A stretch of 64,000 nt of DNA from Macrobrachium rosenbergii (GCF_040412425.1 NC_089742.1:73019625-73083624), one strand, 5' to 3'; shown: positions 23,701 through 36,290, counted from the first letter of the stretch. Program-made: numbers and translations. The notes: a model not told the origin generated them from the sequence alone.

Positions 23701-25232
23701 CTATCTTAGTGGCAGCATGAGAAATGTCTCCACTGTCCAAATTTTGGAGCATATTGTGAAACCCTTGACCTTTTAACCTGTTCTCTACATATTGTATTTA
23801 ACTGAAATAAAATTGATATCAAAGAAATGTTTGTCCATAGAGGTATTTTGATGCATAGATATCCACTAAACAAAAAACGGAAGAAAATACACTTCTTTTA
23901 CTGGAGCCCCAATATTTTGAAGTAACTTGGGAAGTTGCATTTTGATTAAAATGGGGTCATGAAATCCAGACCCACCACTTTCAAAATGTAAGAGTTCTTT
24001 TTTGAATATCCCATGGTATATCCTTTCAAGAAATACCCATTAGACATCTGGTCATTTCTGGGAAATAAACTGTAGTGGGCTCTTGGACTAATAACTCATA
24101 CACTCCATAGAGATAGTCTTCTTGACTGCCTTGACATCAAGAACCTAGGTCAGAGAACTAAGCTCTCTCAGACAGGGACAATGCTTCAGTACCGATGTTT
24201 CTACCTGTCACCTGCTGTTATCCCCAGGCCCATCAATCCTGGCCAAGAATTAGGGCCCTTTGAGGAGGAAATCTATTCTTCCATAGGAACTCAGTATAAA
24301 AGATAAGATATTAGGCCTGGTCCAATCACTCCAGGTTTACCTGGCTAATGTCCCAGATGGTCCTCTTTTCTTACAACCTATCACACAAAAGCCTTTCTCC
24401 CCTCCTTCTTCATTAATAACCCCTAATTGGATTCCTGAACAAAGGGAGGTCACTGTTCACTCACAGACCATTTTTTTTTTGTCTAAGCTGTTGGGATTTG
24501 TTACCAAGGAGCTGGGCATGTTGTCATCTGTCCAATTCTTTTATATGCTCCTTTGAGGATGAACAGTGGCTACACTGTCATAAAACAAGTTTTGAATTAG
24601 AAAAAACCTATATTTGGTAGCTGCTGTTAAGTCCTTAAACCCACCTGCTTTCCCTGACAAAAAAGGCATGGGAATTTGTGGTGCAAGATAGTGAACCATG
24701 TACTGTTGCCAAATCTATCTTAGAAGGGTGAATGTTTACATACTGAGTAGTTGCTAATATGTTCAGAAAAAAAGTCTTCCTGCCTCTATGTCTTTTTGTA
24801 CACCATCACTGTGTCAACAACCCCCTATCTGGCAGAATTCTTGATATCAGTAGGTTTATACGTATCGTGGAGTCTCTGACAGGACCATAAGAGTAATTCC
24901 TTTCAGAAAGAACAAAGGCTACCAAAAAAGGTTTTTCATACATCTAAACCTGTTTAAAAGAGGCCCTTCTTCCTATATAATACAAATATCTAAAAACAGC
25001 AATTTATGGTGAAAAAGTGTGATGTGTGAGGGAAGTGTGAATATAGCAGACTACTCAGAGATGTGGGCATAAAGAAAGCACCAAGACTTAGTATGGTTCA
25101 CACATCAGACTTTATGGCAAAGTTGAAGAGTTCACTTGTGGCTCTGGGCAACATATTACTTTTTGGTATAACTATTCTACGCCACTACCATGCTCTAGGA
25201 ACTATTTCTGAAACATCACATCTGTAACTTAC

Positions 25233-25408
25233 GTAAAATGTTGTTCAACATAACTTTCAGCAATGGACAGCAATTCTAAGCATCCATGAATGTCTGCAAA
25301 TGCTCTAATACCAAGACAATTTGTTGGATGTAACTGTGACTGAAGGAAATCACAACAAGCATCTCTGACATCTGTTAACTGGAGCAAATTTGCAGCAGGT
25401 AGAAGAAC
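25233..25408 (-). CDS. kel: kel exon: BTB end and start of BACK domain
   Basis: The exon is 176 nt and starts in phase 0 with [20 protein letters not shown]. It goes on through [18 protein letters not shown] and ends in a helix with EQHFT. The LLPAAxLLQL and CxxFL..QL..[11 protein letters not shown] patterns mark the 3-box/BACK start, the Cullin-3 binding surface in KLHL adaptors. Only about 190 bases of intron separate it from the previous exon, so the two form a tight pair inside an otherwise expanded gene. The donor GTAAGT begins at 25232. The exon ends two bases into a threonine codon. Confidence 0.95.
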
Positions 25409-25600
25409 CTATATAAAGAATAAAATTATTAGCATTTGTTTCTACAAATGACAAAAATAATTCTTTAATACTTCCCTCATTAAAACTACATCAGAATTAT
25501 TCTCAAAATAATCTACTCCAAACAAAAATTAAATTAATTCATGCAGGTGAAAGTGCAAATGACTTCAAAACTACTACATAATTCTTCTAAATTATATTAC

Positions 25601-25719
25601 CTGCACATTTTCCTCTGTAACTAGAACTTCTGCAGTGTAAACATAATCAATAAGGAGCTGTAGTGCATTACCATCAATGTCTTGTAACACTATTCTATCT
25701 TGGCGACTTTCCTCAAAAC
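25601..25719 (-). CDS. kel: kel exon: second half of the BTB domain
   Basis: The exon continues the BTB domain in phase with the exon at 29762. It reads SFEESRQDRIVLQDIDG, then LLIDYVYTAEV and EENVQ. The FEESRQ stretch and the IDYVYTA motif are characteristic of fly Kelch and its KLHL2/3 relatives. The acceptor CTAACAG is at 25720-25726 and the donor GTAATA starts at 25600. The exon is 119 nt and ends in phase 0. A (TAA)n microsatellite sits in the intron about 40 bases upstream of the acceptor, close enough that its length could affect the polypyrimidine or branch-point region. Confidence 0.95.
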
Positions 25720-25756
25720 CTGTTAGAGAGATATGTAAAATTTGGCTGATCTTGAA

Positions 25757-25757
25757 A

Positions 25758-25822
<65 letters not shown>
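25757..25822. repeat. (TAA)n microsatellite
   Basis: About 22 TAA units in the intron just upstream of the kel exon at 25601-25719. The poly-tyrosine ORF drawn across it is an artefact, though its tail runs into the genuine exon. Confidence 0.98.
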
Positions 25823-25823
<1 letters not shown>

Positions 25824-28800
25824 ATATTTTACAAATGTGAAAATATTCATTACAATGTAATCACATTTTCCAAGTACATCATCTCTAACTAAAATTTCAC
25901 AATAATTACCTTGTAGAGTCTACTTAATTATAAGATGAACAAGCTCATTCTTAGTACAATTATCTTATCCAAGAACAGTGTGATTCACAGAGATTTTATA
26001 TGTATTGTGTTTATCAAATATGGGAAAGGTCCACATTCTTGGAAGCATGTCATCTCAATAAATTATCTATAAAAAATAACCAGTACTTTCTACAAACGTC
26101 AAAATAAAATAAGGATTAAAATAATTTTATCTCCAAGTGTTCCAGTAAAAAGATAAATACTGTTCTAATGTCCTTCTGACATACAGAAGAAATTCATAAA
26201 ATTTTGACACTCAATATTAAGTGCCTTTATTCAAGGGGTCATATGGTTATTACAGTATAAACACATCAGTATCAAACAGCAAAACAAAAAATTATGAATT
26301 CCTCTACAACTAACAGTATTTAAATATTTGAGAATCATTCAGTTATCATAAAAGGCATAGTGATCTCAAAACAAAATATAGAGTAGCCTGAGATCAACGG
26401 ACCTCATAATTACAGATTTCCCAATTAACAAAGTATTAAAAATAAGGTGTCATTAAAAAATTATACATCAATTTTTGTAACAATCATACAAATCCAATAG
26501 TGCAAGAACATACTGGACAGTATAACTTTCACTCCTTCTAACCTTATTTACATCTGTTGACTCATGGCATACCACAACCAATGATGGCTCACACAATGCA
26601 TCATCCTCATATAACAGTATGGTTTTTTGTTGAGTATATGTTTTGCTTCTCACTATTGTTTTCCACTAATTCTGCCTCCTTTACCAAAATTACTGTAATG
26701 GTAACAAAATGAGCTGGAAGTTTCTCAGTTTGCAAGTCATCTCACTCTAAAAGATTTGTAAGTCATCTCACTCTGAAAGAGAAGTACTGTAGAAACTTGA
26801 CAATCTACATTTTCAAGGTGGCATCATCAAACCCTGCAGCAGTGTTTGACACTATGTGAAAGAGCAGGAGGCTTCTAGAGAGGCAAGAAGGGTCAGATGC
26901 TTCCAAAGTGGATGAAAAACAGTCTGACTCAAGTAGGATTGTGTAAGAGTACCTTCTCTTCTGCCACTCCTTGGTGAATATCTGGGGTGGTTGTGATAGA
27001 CTTAACCCTTAATGGACAGGAATCCTCATATGAGTACCTATAGCAGGTTTGGGTGATGGACAGGAATCCTCATATGAATATTAATATTACATGCCATACT
27101 GTCTAATGAAATTAGCAGGAAAGATGTTCATAGCACTTCAATGGTCCATAAAGGACTTATGGCAACTATAATACCTCGGCATGGGAGAGACATCGATCAG
27201 TATGCCTTGTGATTTCAGAGGGGGACGTATTGCCTCTTTGCAGCTCCTGGAACTCTTTTTATTTATTTGCTCATCAATATACCCAGGGATTGCTGTTGGT
27301 TTTAGTTCTTATTTTTTATCATAGTATGTCAGCTGTAATTGTAATTTTGCAAAGAAAAGTGCAAAGAAATATTAGAAAAACATGTATACCTCACAAAAAG
27401 TTACTGCATCTCCCCATCTCAGTAAATCTCGTAAATATTTTACAACAAATAAACTGAGAATCTGTTACTGATTTTAGTTCTTATCTGTTATGATACTGTG
27501 TGAGTTGTAATTATAAATTTACAAAAAATAAAATACATTAATAGAGTGTCTTGTAAAAGAGGCCCCACACAGTTGTGATAAAAAAAAATGACATTTAAGA
27601 TCACCAGAACAAGTGGTCTTGATGTGAGAGAAGTGTTCTGAACTATAAAGAAAAAAGTAAATACAGACTCCAGTGTAATTATCTGGTTTGCTAATGTATC
27701 TTCTTTTTATAAAACAGTGAATTTCAATTGAAAGTGGCATTTGTTCATAGTGCAGGGGTAGCACTTTTGTATGAACAGCATTTGCTTCAAAATTTGAGTT
27801 GTAATGATTACTGATTAGGTTTACTATTTAGTGGTGCAATTATGTGGATGTTTGTGCATCTGCCCCCAGGTGACCCATAGGTAATTAAAAAAATACTACA
27901 CTCATTCTTTGGTCACTGCTGGCTGTCAACAATTTTAGCCTTTGTTATTTTTGACTTGTAGCCACATTTTCTTGGGTCATGTTATGTGATCTTTGTCCAT
28001 TTGAGCCCACATAATTAAGCGCTCAATTCCTACAGTAATTAAATAAGCAATAAACTAATATGCATGAAGCCAAATGTGTCAAGTAATTGTGAAGAAATGA
28101 AGATGATCTTAAGATAGTTGCAAGGTGGCGGGTAGCTAGCCTCCCACTAAATGTCACTGAGTCATCTCTACCTCTCTTGGCATTTTATATTATGCCCTCT
28201 TCTAGTCAAAAGTATAATTTAGCCAAAGCTTATCATACAAAATTTTATGTGAAATGGTGAAATGAACTCCTATGTAACAGAAATTCTAAAACTGAGCAGT
28301 TACAGGTAAGGTATGATAGGAACATGACTGGTTATTTGCAAAGTAAGTGTTCCAAGGTCTGAGGAATTATCTTTTAGGCAATAGGACTAAATAAATTTTG
28401 CATAATGGGAACATTCCCTACAGTAAATGCAATGGTAGATTATGTCAGGTCTCGTGTGTTGAAGGGTCAAAGCCTATGTTAGCTTGGTACGACATTGCTA
28501 ATTAACAGATTCTGACACTTAGCAGACAGACTATACATCCACACTAGCCATTCAAGTGAGACCCAACTATACATATATAAAAAATTTCCTAAACGTAAAC
28601 CATTATTAAACAAAAGCTTTTATGAAAAGTGATTTTGATCCCAATTTGCTTCATTATCTGTAAAAGATAAAAAGCTTGGTCACTATGAATTCAAGTCTTC
28701 TACTCACTTGGTAGCACCAATCAAATAATTCTTACCAGAAAATGATACTTTTCAGCATAGAATAGTCTATTTCAACGAAAACATAAAATATCAATATCAT

Positions 28801-29761
28801 AGCTATGGAGCAATTATAAGCACAGTACTGTAATAGGTTTACATAAAAAGAAAATTTTTAAAAATTACACATTTTCTTGTTTTCAGTATCTTCTTCATTT
28901 TAATTTATATTTGTAGCATTTACATGTTTGGTTAGATACATTACTCAATGTGAATTACAGTAAATGGTACACAATTCACATTTTTTGTAAAATAACAGTT
29001 GATATAGGCTGACAGTGTGGATGACTGGCAATCACTTGGAACATATCCCTATTTTTCTCATATGATTTTAACTCAGCTGTGACTTTTTCCTTTATCACTA
29101 GCCATGAAGGAACTTGACCAAGTTATATAAGTACGGACTGCTGTTTACAACTAAGAGATGGAAAAAAAAGAGCAAATAAAAAATTCCTGAGATGACAAGT
29201 ATCTACCTGACAGGGATTTTAGGAAATACATGGTTGTTCCGAGTGATTTGAATATAAAAGTGGCAGAAAAAAGAGGGTACTTTCTAAAAGTATGGAATGT
29301 CTTTAGTGAGAATAAAGTACCCTGGGAAATGATCTCTAAAAAGGCATGACCTTTAGGCAAACTGGCTTCAAAATGAGACTATGAATGTAAAAGAGAAAAC
29401 GATAAGGAAAAGATCAAGTTACATTTTGATTTGATGGACGTCATGATGAGAAACCATAGGTCAGAATATGAATTGATGGTGATTATTCACACACAGCTTC
29501 TACCAATATTAACACTCATATTACTACCATATAAGAGATTATTCTGATGGAGATTTCTAGCAAGTCAAGGATGAAAGTGATAAGTGTAGAAAGTGAGCTG
29601 AAGGCATTTCTTAAATGGGGAAGGTGACACCAGTATTAATATCACTTGGCATGTTTAAATAGATTACCAGCACTTGGCTAACCACATCTACTGAGCCTGA
29701 GATTACATTAAATGAGATTTATTTGCTTAGTGGATAATATTATGAACAAAAATTTACTTAC
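25823..29761. other. 4-kb kel intron, no gene seen
   Basis: AT-rich sequence. A short duplicated phrase (gacaggaatcctcatatga) occurs at about 27018 and 27059, and gtaagtcatctcactctgaaa is repeated near 26735 and 26760. No ORF above background and no transposon ends were recognised. Confidence 0.5.
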
Positions 29762-29868
29762 TAGTAAACATAGCATGGAAGTATGGGCTACAGGAGGCCA
29801 AAACCATCTTATGTGCAGGAACTTCAATGCTGTCAGCTATTAGCACGACATCACATAGCTGACTCTGT
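29762..29868 (-). CDS. kel: kel exon: first half of the BTB domain
   Basis: Thirty-five full codons read [18 protein letters not shown] and continue through [11 protein letters not shown]. This is the BTB/POZ core, with the conserved LCDV strand, the PAHK segment (usually HxxVL) and the YFxAMF helix used for dimerisation and Cullin-3 contact. The acceptor is an AG after a T-rich run at 29869-29870. The donor GTAAGT starts at 29761. The exon ends one base into a serine codon that the next exon completes. It is not the first coding exon: it has no start codon and begins inside a codon. The upstream exon was not identified in the sequence to the right, which is mostly transposons. Confidence 0.95.
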
Positions 29869-31660
29869 CTGTAATAAAAAAAATAAATAATAATAAAACT
29901 TCATATGAGACTGAAGTACATCAAGGCTTGAGCATTCTAATGGCTTATGACTGGTGGCCAAGCTTTAGCAAACAAACATAAATGATAGTACCTATCACTA
30001 CCTTTACTGATCTTCAGTTCCATGATAAAATACAGCAACCATGGAATTCGCCAGTTTGCAATACAGTTCATTATTCAATGTGCAGGTGCAGGCATTTGTA
30101 TTTGATAATATTGTTTTTACAGCATAACAATTTATTTCAAGATTTCACACTACAGTGCATCATTACAAATGAGTAGGTAAGTATTCTGTCAGAACTATAG
30201 CTCTCTGACAGATCAAATACATCTGCAGTAATCTTTTCCTCTATCCCAACTACAGAACAAATTGAACCTTATCCAAGTTAAGTAAATTAACAATATTCGA
30301 CAGATTGGCTGTCTCATCATTTGAGTTAGGACTGGAAGCCTTCCAATTAGTCTTCATTCAGTCCATCCAATGGTTATATTCAAAATACAACTGAAGTGAA
30401 TGGTAATCAAAGATTCTGGGTTGGATGCTAAAAGACAGCATATTTGCAGAGAGGTACAGTTGCACCACTAATCAGTGGGACTCATTCAGCAGGCTCATTG
30501 TGGGTGGAATTAAATGCTGTGCACTGACAAAGAGATGGTTGGACAGATATAAGAAGCCTGGGGATATAGCCTAAGTACTATGATTCTGAGAGTTATTCAG
30601 CATTGATTGCTTCAGAGATCTCTTGACTAGTTGAGTGAGGCACAGAAACACTGAATCAACCTGTTTCATTTGATCAGTTTCTTCATGAAAGTGTATGACT
30701 GACCTGTTTCTTTCTAGCCATTTCCTATGCACTGCTTACTTGGGCTTTAACTTAAGAGTTTAGCACCTACCTTGCCAAGAGGGCAAGACAGTACCAGATT
30801 ATGTTGGAAACCTTGAACAATGATGATCAAGTGCACAAGTACCTTCCTAAAATACTGTCAGCTTCAACCCTAAATCCGGGACATAAGTCACAAAATTATG
30901 AAGGGTACATTGATAATCATGCCTCAGCCTATGCCTGAGCAGGGTGATGAAGCCACTTTTATTTAGAACAGCAACAATGCTGAGTGGTTATGATGGTTTC
31001 TGGAACTAAGAATCTGAACATCTCCAAGTCTCCCTTGACTTCCTGGCTTCCAAAGATTAGTTTCTGTGGCTCAGATTCCAAACTACAAGACTGAAGGCAA
31101 AGCTATGGCCACTAGAGGAAAATATGCATGAGTTTCAGAAGTATTGCACTTAGATTTGGTTAATAAATATAATGTACTGTACAGGTAAACCTGCTTCAAG
31201 TCATCCAGATTTCAGACAACAATATGTGATCATCCCTGATTCCCAAGTACTTTCACAAAAACATGTTATTTCAGTATACCCAGTACAAAAAGTACAAAAG
31301 CTCTGCTTTTTGCTGCATTGATTTTGAGAAATGGGCTGATCAAAATAAGGCGTGACAATGATTTTATTGCAAAACCGAGAAGTACAGAAAAAGAGACAAA
31401 GTTCTATAATCATTGCTTTTGAACTTTTCATGCTAGATGCATAAGATTTTCATTTGTTCTTAGGTACAAGATATCTTTAATTGTTATATATGAAGCTCCA
31501 CAGTAGCTTATTTATTTTTCATTCTGTAGTAACATTTTGGTAACTAAATACAGTACGTCTAAATGAGTGTAAGTGAAAGAAATAAGATTATTTGTAACAC
31601 CAAAAACTCAGAAATAATTTTATGACTCTATTTCAAATGTTTATAACTCATGTAATCTAT
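29869..31660. other. Upstream side of the kel BTB exon, no exon recognised
   Basis: I expected a 5' coding or leader exon ending two bases into a codon but could not identify one. The DNA is moderately AT-rich with no long ORF. It may be intron, promoter or both. Confidence 0.4.
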
Positions 31661-31664
31661 TAAC

Positions 31665-31757
31665 AAATCTAATCCTTCGGGCCAGCCCTAGGAGAGCTGT
31701 TAATCAACTCAGTGGTCTGGTTAAACTAAGATATACTTAACTTTAACCAGGCCATAA
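31665..31757 (+). mobile_element. SINE 3' fragment (plus orientation)
   Basis: The sequence aatccttcgggccagcccta followed by ggagagctgttaatc and agtggtctggttaaac matches, in reverse complement, the tail of the SINE at 49053-49330. Only the 3' part is present. Confidence 0.8.
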
Positions 31758-32211
31758 CTCATGTAAATCTATTTCCAGTCCATTAAAACTATACTACACA
31801 GACACTGCTGTTCTAGGATGTACCATGGGCCCAAGATTCTAATACAGTACACTATATTAAGGCACAGAAGTGCCTGGCAAGAGGTGTTGTGAACTTGTTG
31901 GTAGATAAAATACCCCCTAATTATTTATGAATATCTTCCTCTTGCGGTTAATAGCAACCATACACATCATGTCAGTCTATTCAATAGCTGCTAAAGCAGC
32001 AGCCTGACATGAAACAGCATGGACTTCGCTACCCTAGGAAGTGCCAATGGCTTAGGATAAAGACAATGTATGTACTAGTGACTCCTATGCCTCAGTCAAA
32101 AGCTAATAACCGAAGATGCGCTCCTAGAGTATACACCAGTGTGTACCTTCATGCTCCCAAAATTCAATAGCAGGATTTCCTAACAAATAACGATAAGCTA
32201 GAGATGACATT
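31758..32211. other. Flank between SINE fragment and DIRS-C, no feature
   Basis: No ORF, repeat or terminal motif was recognised. Confidence 0.4.
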
Positions 32212-32283
32212 TTTATAATAAAATAAAGTTTTATATATACTATACTTACCAAATAATTACATAGCTATAGCTTCTGCTTTACG

Positions 32284-32400
32284 CGGCAGCTCAAAATTCA
32301 AAACTCGCGATAGTGCTCTTTAGTTTAGGGTGTAGGTATACTGCCCCGCCCACTTTTGGGAAGAATAGGTACAACGTAGCTAAAGAGCTCAATTCCATTA
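32284..32400. repeat. DIRS-C left (3') inverted terminal repeat
   Basis: It begins cggcagctcaaaattcaaaa, includes taggtatactgccc and ends taaagagctcaattccatt. It is matched in reverse at about 45543-45670 with several mismatches. Confidence 0.8.
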
Positions 32401-33045
32401 TGCTCTATGTCCATGAGAGGGGAGGAGGGAGGGCTCTGATCATGCAATTATTTGGTAAGTATATATACAACTTCATTTTATATAAAAATGTCATGTTTAT
32501 ATAAGTAACTTTCCAAATAATTACATAGTTGAATCCCACACTGATTGGAGGTGGGATGAATGGACATATGCTACTCCAAAAAAACTCTTGATATGGAGAA
32601 TAATTTGGAATAGAAAGTTAGCTAGCATTTTGAATGCTTGTTGTAACCTTACCTGGTGAGGGAACAATGGCATACGGGTATTGCCTCTGGCTGAAGCTCC
32701 TCTTGACCTGTAGCAGTGTGGCAGTAGAGCCAAGGATCGCCTCTACTTGAGTGGGTGCTTTGTAACATAGGAGGTTTATTGCAGGTTGCCAAAGCTTACA
32801 ATCCAAAAAGGAACACGTAAATAATGTTCATATGCCTTTGCCCTGGGCAGTACAACAGAAAACAAAGACCAGATAAAAATTAATCTACAGTCATACCCCA
32901 AACTTAAGCTAGGTTAGGTTCCAGAACCCCTCGCACAAGGCAAATTTTTACGTAAGTTTGGCACGGTCTCTAAAAATACTAATAAATGCTTATTTCTAAA
33001 GTTTAAACACTAAATATGACCATAATCATGCTCCTAAATTATTAA

Positions 33046-33425
33046 GCTAACTTTTAAATGAAATTAAAATTACTGTAATTTCATTTCAATGTTAGCTTAA
33101 CACATTACTCTTAAAAAAGAAATAAATGGTTAACATAAAAATAGAGAGTTGGAAGAGAATTTCTGTCTCTCTCTCCCCTTCCGACTGATCTATTTTTAGA
33201 AGACTTCTAAACTCTTTTTAATAACTTCTTTATTCTACGTCTCTTTCTCTTTGTTCTGAAATGCTTTTTCATGAACAAGCAGTGTTTTTTATTTTGACTA
33301 CTACAACTCTCAGTTATTATGTCTCTATTTTTTAGAACATATTTGCCACACTAGCACATTTACACTTCGTAGACGGTACAGGTAAAATTGGATCAATTTA
33401 AATTATCTGCTGTACAGGTAAAGAT

Positions 33426-33470
<45 letters not shown>

Positions 33471-33586
33471 CTTTACTTGAGAGAGTGAAATTATTTACCA
33501 ATTATTACGAAGGCTGAGAGCATAACACGAGAGAGAGAGATATTATCCTTACTTGAAATATCAAGTTAAATTACTCATGAATTATT

Positions 33587-33655
<69 letters not shown>

Positions 33656-34020
33656 TTGTTCTTACATTAGATGTCAAAAGATGGAAATTCAGCATTAAAC
33701 TAACTTTTAAATTAAATTAAAGCTACTGTAATTTCACTTAAAAGTTAGCTTAATACATTACCCTTAAAAAAAGAAATAAATGGTTGATGAAAGAATACAG
33801 GAAAGTGTGAAGATTAGTATACTATTTCCCTCTCCTCCCTTTCCACCGATCTATTTTTAGAAGTCTTCTAAACCTCCTTTTTAAAAACTTCTTTAGTCTG
33901 TTTTTCTCTTTATTTTGAAATGCTCTGTGTCTCTATGTTTTAGAACAGCGCATTTACAGTTTGTAGACGGTACAGGTAAAATTAGATCAATTTAAAATTA
34001 TATACTGTACAGGCAAAGAC
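33046..34020. repeat. Two direct copies of a ~350-bp block separated by (GA)n
   Basis: Copy 1 (about 33046-33420) and copy 2 (about 33695-34015) share aagaaataaatggtt, gatctatttttagaag and tagacggtacaggtaaaatt in the same order. A GA microsatellite follows each copy (33427-33466 and 34059-34125), which suggests the unit, including its GA tail, was duplicated. Confidence 0.85.
33427..33652. repeat. (GA)n microsatellites
   Basis: Pure GA runs at 33427-33466 and 33589-33652, with a short one at 33529-33540 between them. Confidence 0.97.
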
Positions 34021-34054
34021 TTACAAAGAAAAAGTAATATGTAGGTTGCGCTTA

Positions 34055-34058
<4 letters not shown>

Positions 34059-34125
<67 letters not shown>
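34059..34125. repeat. (GA)n microsatellite
   Basis: About 33 GA units following the second copy of the duplicated block. Confidence 0.97.
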
Positions 34126-34127
<2 letters not shown>

Positions 34128-34272
34128 ACTAAGAAACCTTTGACCCACTAATCAGCAACACTCCCCAATCTTGTCACATCTGACAGCTTTGCCTTTGAGC
34201 TTCTTACAAAAGATGAGGGAAAGATATCTGTTTGTTTAAAATGCGTATCACATACAAATTTTGTAATTGCAG

Positions 34273-34305
<33 letters not shown>

Positions 34306-34306
<1 letters not shown>

Positions 34307-36086
34307 CCTTAAACGCCGAGCCTCTATTTACAAAAGTGTCTGTCGTATGCCGGTGGCATTCAGGAGTTAGCGCCGAAGCAGAAAAAAAGTTTTTTCAAAA
34401 AATCACAGCACGCTTAGTTTTTAAGATTAACAGTTCATTTTTGGCTCCTTTTTTTGTCATTGCTTGAAGTTTAGTGTGCAACCATCAGAAATGAAAAAAA
34501 AAAATATCATTATCATATATAAATATTGGAATATATGACAGCGCAAAAAAAAATTTCATATATAATTGTATACAAATCGCGCTGTGAGCAAAACGATTAA
34601 AGCTAATGAGTTATTTTTTTTTCGTTGTACTGTACCCTAAATTGCGATGATTTTGGTATATAACAAATTGTAAAACGATCAAAGCAACACAGAGAAAATA
34701 TTATCACAAAATGATACATGAATTTGTAACGCGGACGTAAGTTTTTTTTTTAAATTCACCATAAATCGAAATATTGTGCTAGTGACTTCACGTTTGTTGC
34801 AAAATGAAGGCAATAGATTGAATATTACTAGACTGTAAGTGTTTTAGCTTACAATTGCAGTTTTCTATCATTTCGGTTGAGTTAAAGTTGACCGAAGGTC
34901 GAATTTTTTCTATTTATTGTGATTTATATGAAAATATTTCAAAACTGATAAAAGCTACAACCATGAATTATTTTTTGTTGTATTCTACATGATATTGCAC
35001 ACATTTTCATGTATAACACTTTAAGTAAGGCCTAATATAAAACGGTGCGAAAATTACGACAAGGTGACTACAGAAATTCTGAGATTTTCAGCAGAGTTAC
35101 CGCGCGCGGACGTAAGGAAAAAGTTTTTTAAAAAATTCACCGTAAATCGAAATATTGTGCTAGAGACTTCCAATTTGTTGCAAAATGAAGGTAAATGATT
35201 GAATGTTACTAGAATGCAAGAGTTTGAGCTTACAATTGCGTTTTTCGACCATTTCGGTCGAGTCAAAGTTGACCGAAGGTTGGAATTTTGGCACTTAGTG
35301 ATTTATATGAAAATATTTCAAAACTGATAAAAGCTACAACCATGGCTTGTTTTTGGTTGTATTTTACATGAAATTGCACACATTTTCATATATAAAACTT
35401 TGTGTAACGGCTAATATAAAACGGTGCAAAAATTACGACAAAGTGATGAAAGAATTTCCGAGATTTTCGGCCGAGTTACTGAGCGGACGTAAGGAAAAAG
35501 TTTTTTTCAAAAATTCACCATAAATTGAAATATTGTGCTAGAGACTTCCAATTTGTTGCAAAATGAAGGTAAATGATTGAATATTACTAGAATGTAAGAG
35601 TTTTAGCTTACAATTGCGTTTTTCGACCATTTCGGTCGAGTCAAATTTGACTGAAGGTTGAAATTTTGGCACTTAACGTGATTTATAAAAGCTACAACCA
35701 TGGGTTGTTTTTTGTTGTATTCTACCTGAAATTGCACACATTTTCATATATAAAACTTTATGTAACGGCTAATATAAAACGGTGCAAAAATTACGACAAA
35801 GTGACAAAAGAATTTCTGAGATGCGTCGCTGATACTCTGTAGTGCGAGAAGAAAGAAGTTCGCGCATGCGCGGCTCGGTAACACTTGTAAACAAAACAAC
35901 AGCGTGATCCGTGAACTCCCAGCATCCCTCAAGGCACGTGATTTAAAATCTTTCGCAAACTAGGCCTATAACTATTTTTCCACGAACATTTAAAAAAACT
36001 TTTTGTAGTCGATGTACCGTACATCCACTCGGTACCCGACGGACAATTTTAGTCGACGTACGATACGTCCAGTCGGCGTTTAAGGG
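34306..36086. mobile_element. piggyBac-like non-autonomous element, copy 2
   Basis: It starts cccttaaacgccgag after TTAA (34302-34305) and ends cggcgtttaaggg before TTAT (36087-36090), so one base of the right duplication has changed. The first part and the tandem units match copy 1 (landmark attcacc near 34753, 35135 and 35513). Unlike copy 1 it carries a GC-richer segment near 35821-35935 (gcgcatgcgcggctcgg) and a tail with two gtcgatgtac/gtcgacgtac motifs. It is inserted in an (ATT)n tract, so TTAA sites were abundant there. Confidence 0.8.
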
Positions 36087-36087
36087 T

Positions 36088-36230
36088 TATCATCATCATC
36101 ATCATTATTATTATTATTTAATCTTATTAACATTTGAAAATCAGTACTTATTATTAGGTAAAAATTTTATTTATCATACAAAAAAATAAACCTATACATG
36201 TACATATAAAAATTCTCTCATCTCAGTAAA

Positions 36231-36289
<59 letters not shown>

Positions 36290-36290
36290 T
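36088..36290. repeat. (ATC)n/(ATT)n and (GA)n microsatellites
   Basis: An ATC-ATT tract at 36090-36118 continues the ATT tract found at 34274-34304 on the other side of the insertion. A GA run follows at about 36234-36286. Confidence 0.95.

Larger units (their letters stand above)
22938..25232. other. kel intron, mostly unassigned
   Basis: The stretch contains one acidic minus-strand ORF (23155-23484), a short tandem repeat (23622-23700) and otherwise AT-rich DNA. Plus-strand fragments around 24240-25150 look slightly protein-like (for example CDVCEGSVN near 25023) but are full of stops, and no family could be named. Confidence 0.4.
6633..29868 (-). other. kel: kel / KLHL2-KLHL3 orthologue, partial gene (5 exons seen)
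   Basis: This is the extent of the only host gene recognised. The joined exons give about 218 residues of a BTB-BACK-Kelch protein, a substrate adaptor for Cullin-3 ubiquitin ligases that in flies organises actin in ovarian ring canals. Splice phases match at every junction (phase 1 after the BTB exon, then 0, 2, 0, and phase 1 at the last donor), and no frameshift or internal stop is seen. The residue pattern resembles fly Kelch and vertebrate KLHL2/KLHL3 more than other KLHL proteins, judged from memory. The N-terminal exon or exons (above 29868) and the kelch-repeat exons (below 6633, probably beyond position 1) were not found. Introns of about 4.0, 0.19, 9.3 and 9.0 kb carry DIRS-B, MITEs, a LINE and a piggyBac-like element. 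Confidence 0.9.

Noticed and set aside
25592..25825. 77-residue ORF with a poly-Tyr start
   Set aside because: The poly-Tyr part is the TAA microsatellite in the intron. Only 25601-25719 is exon.
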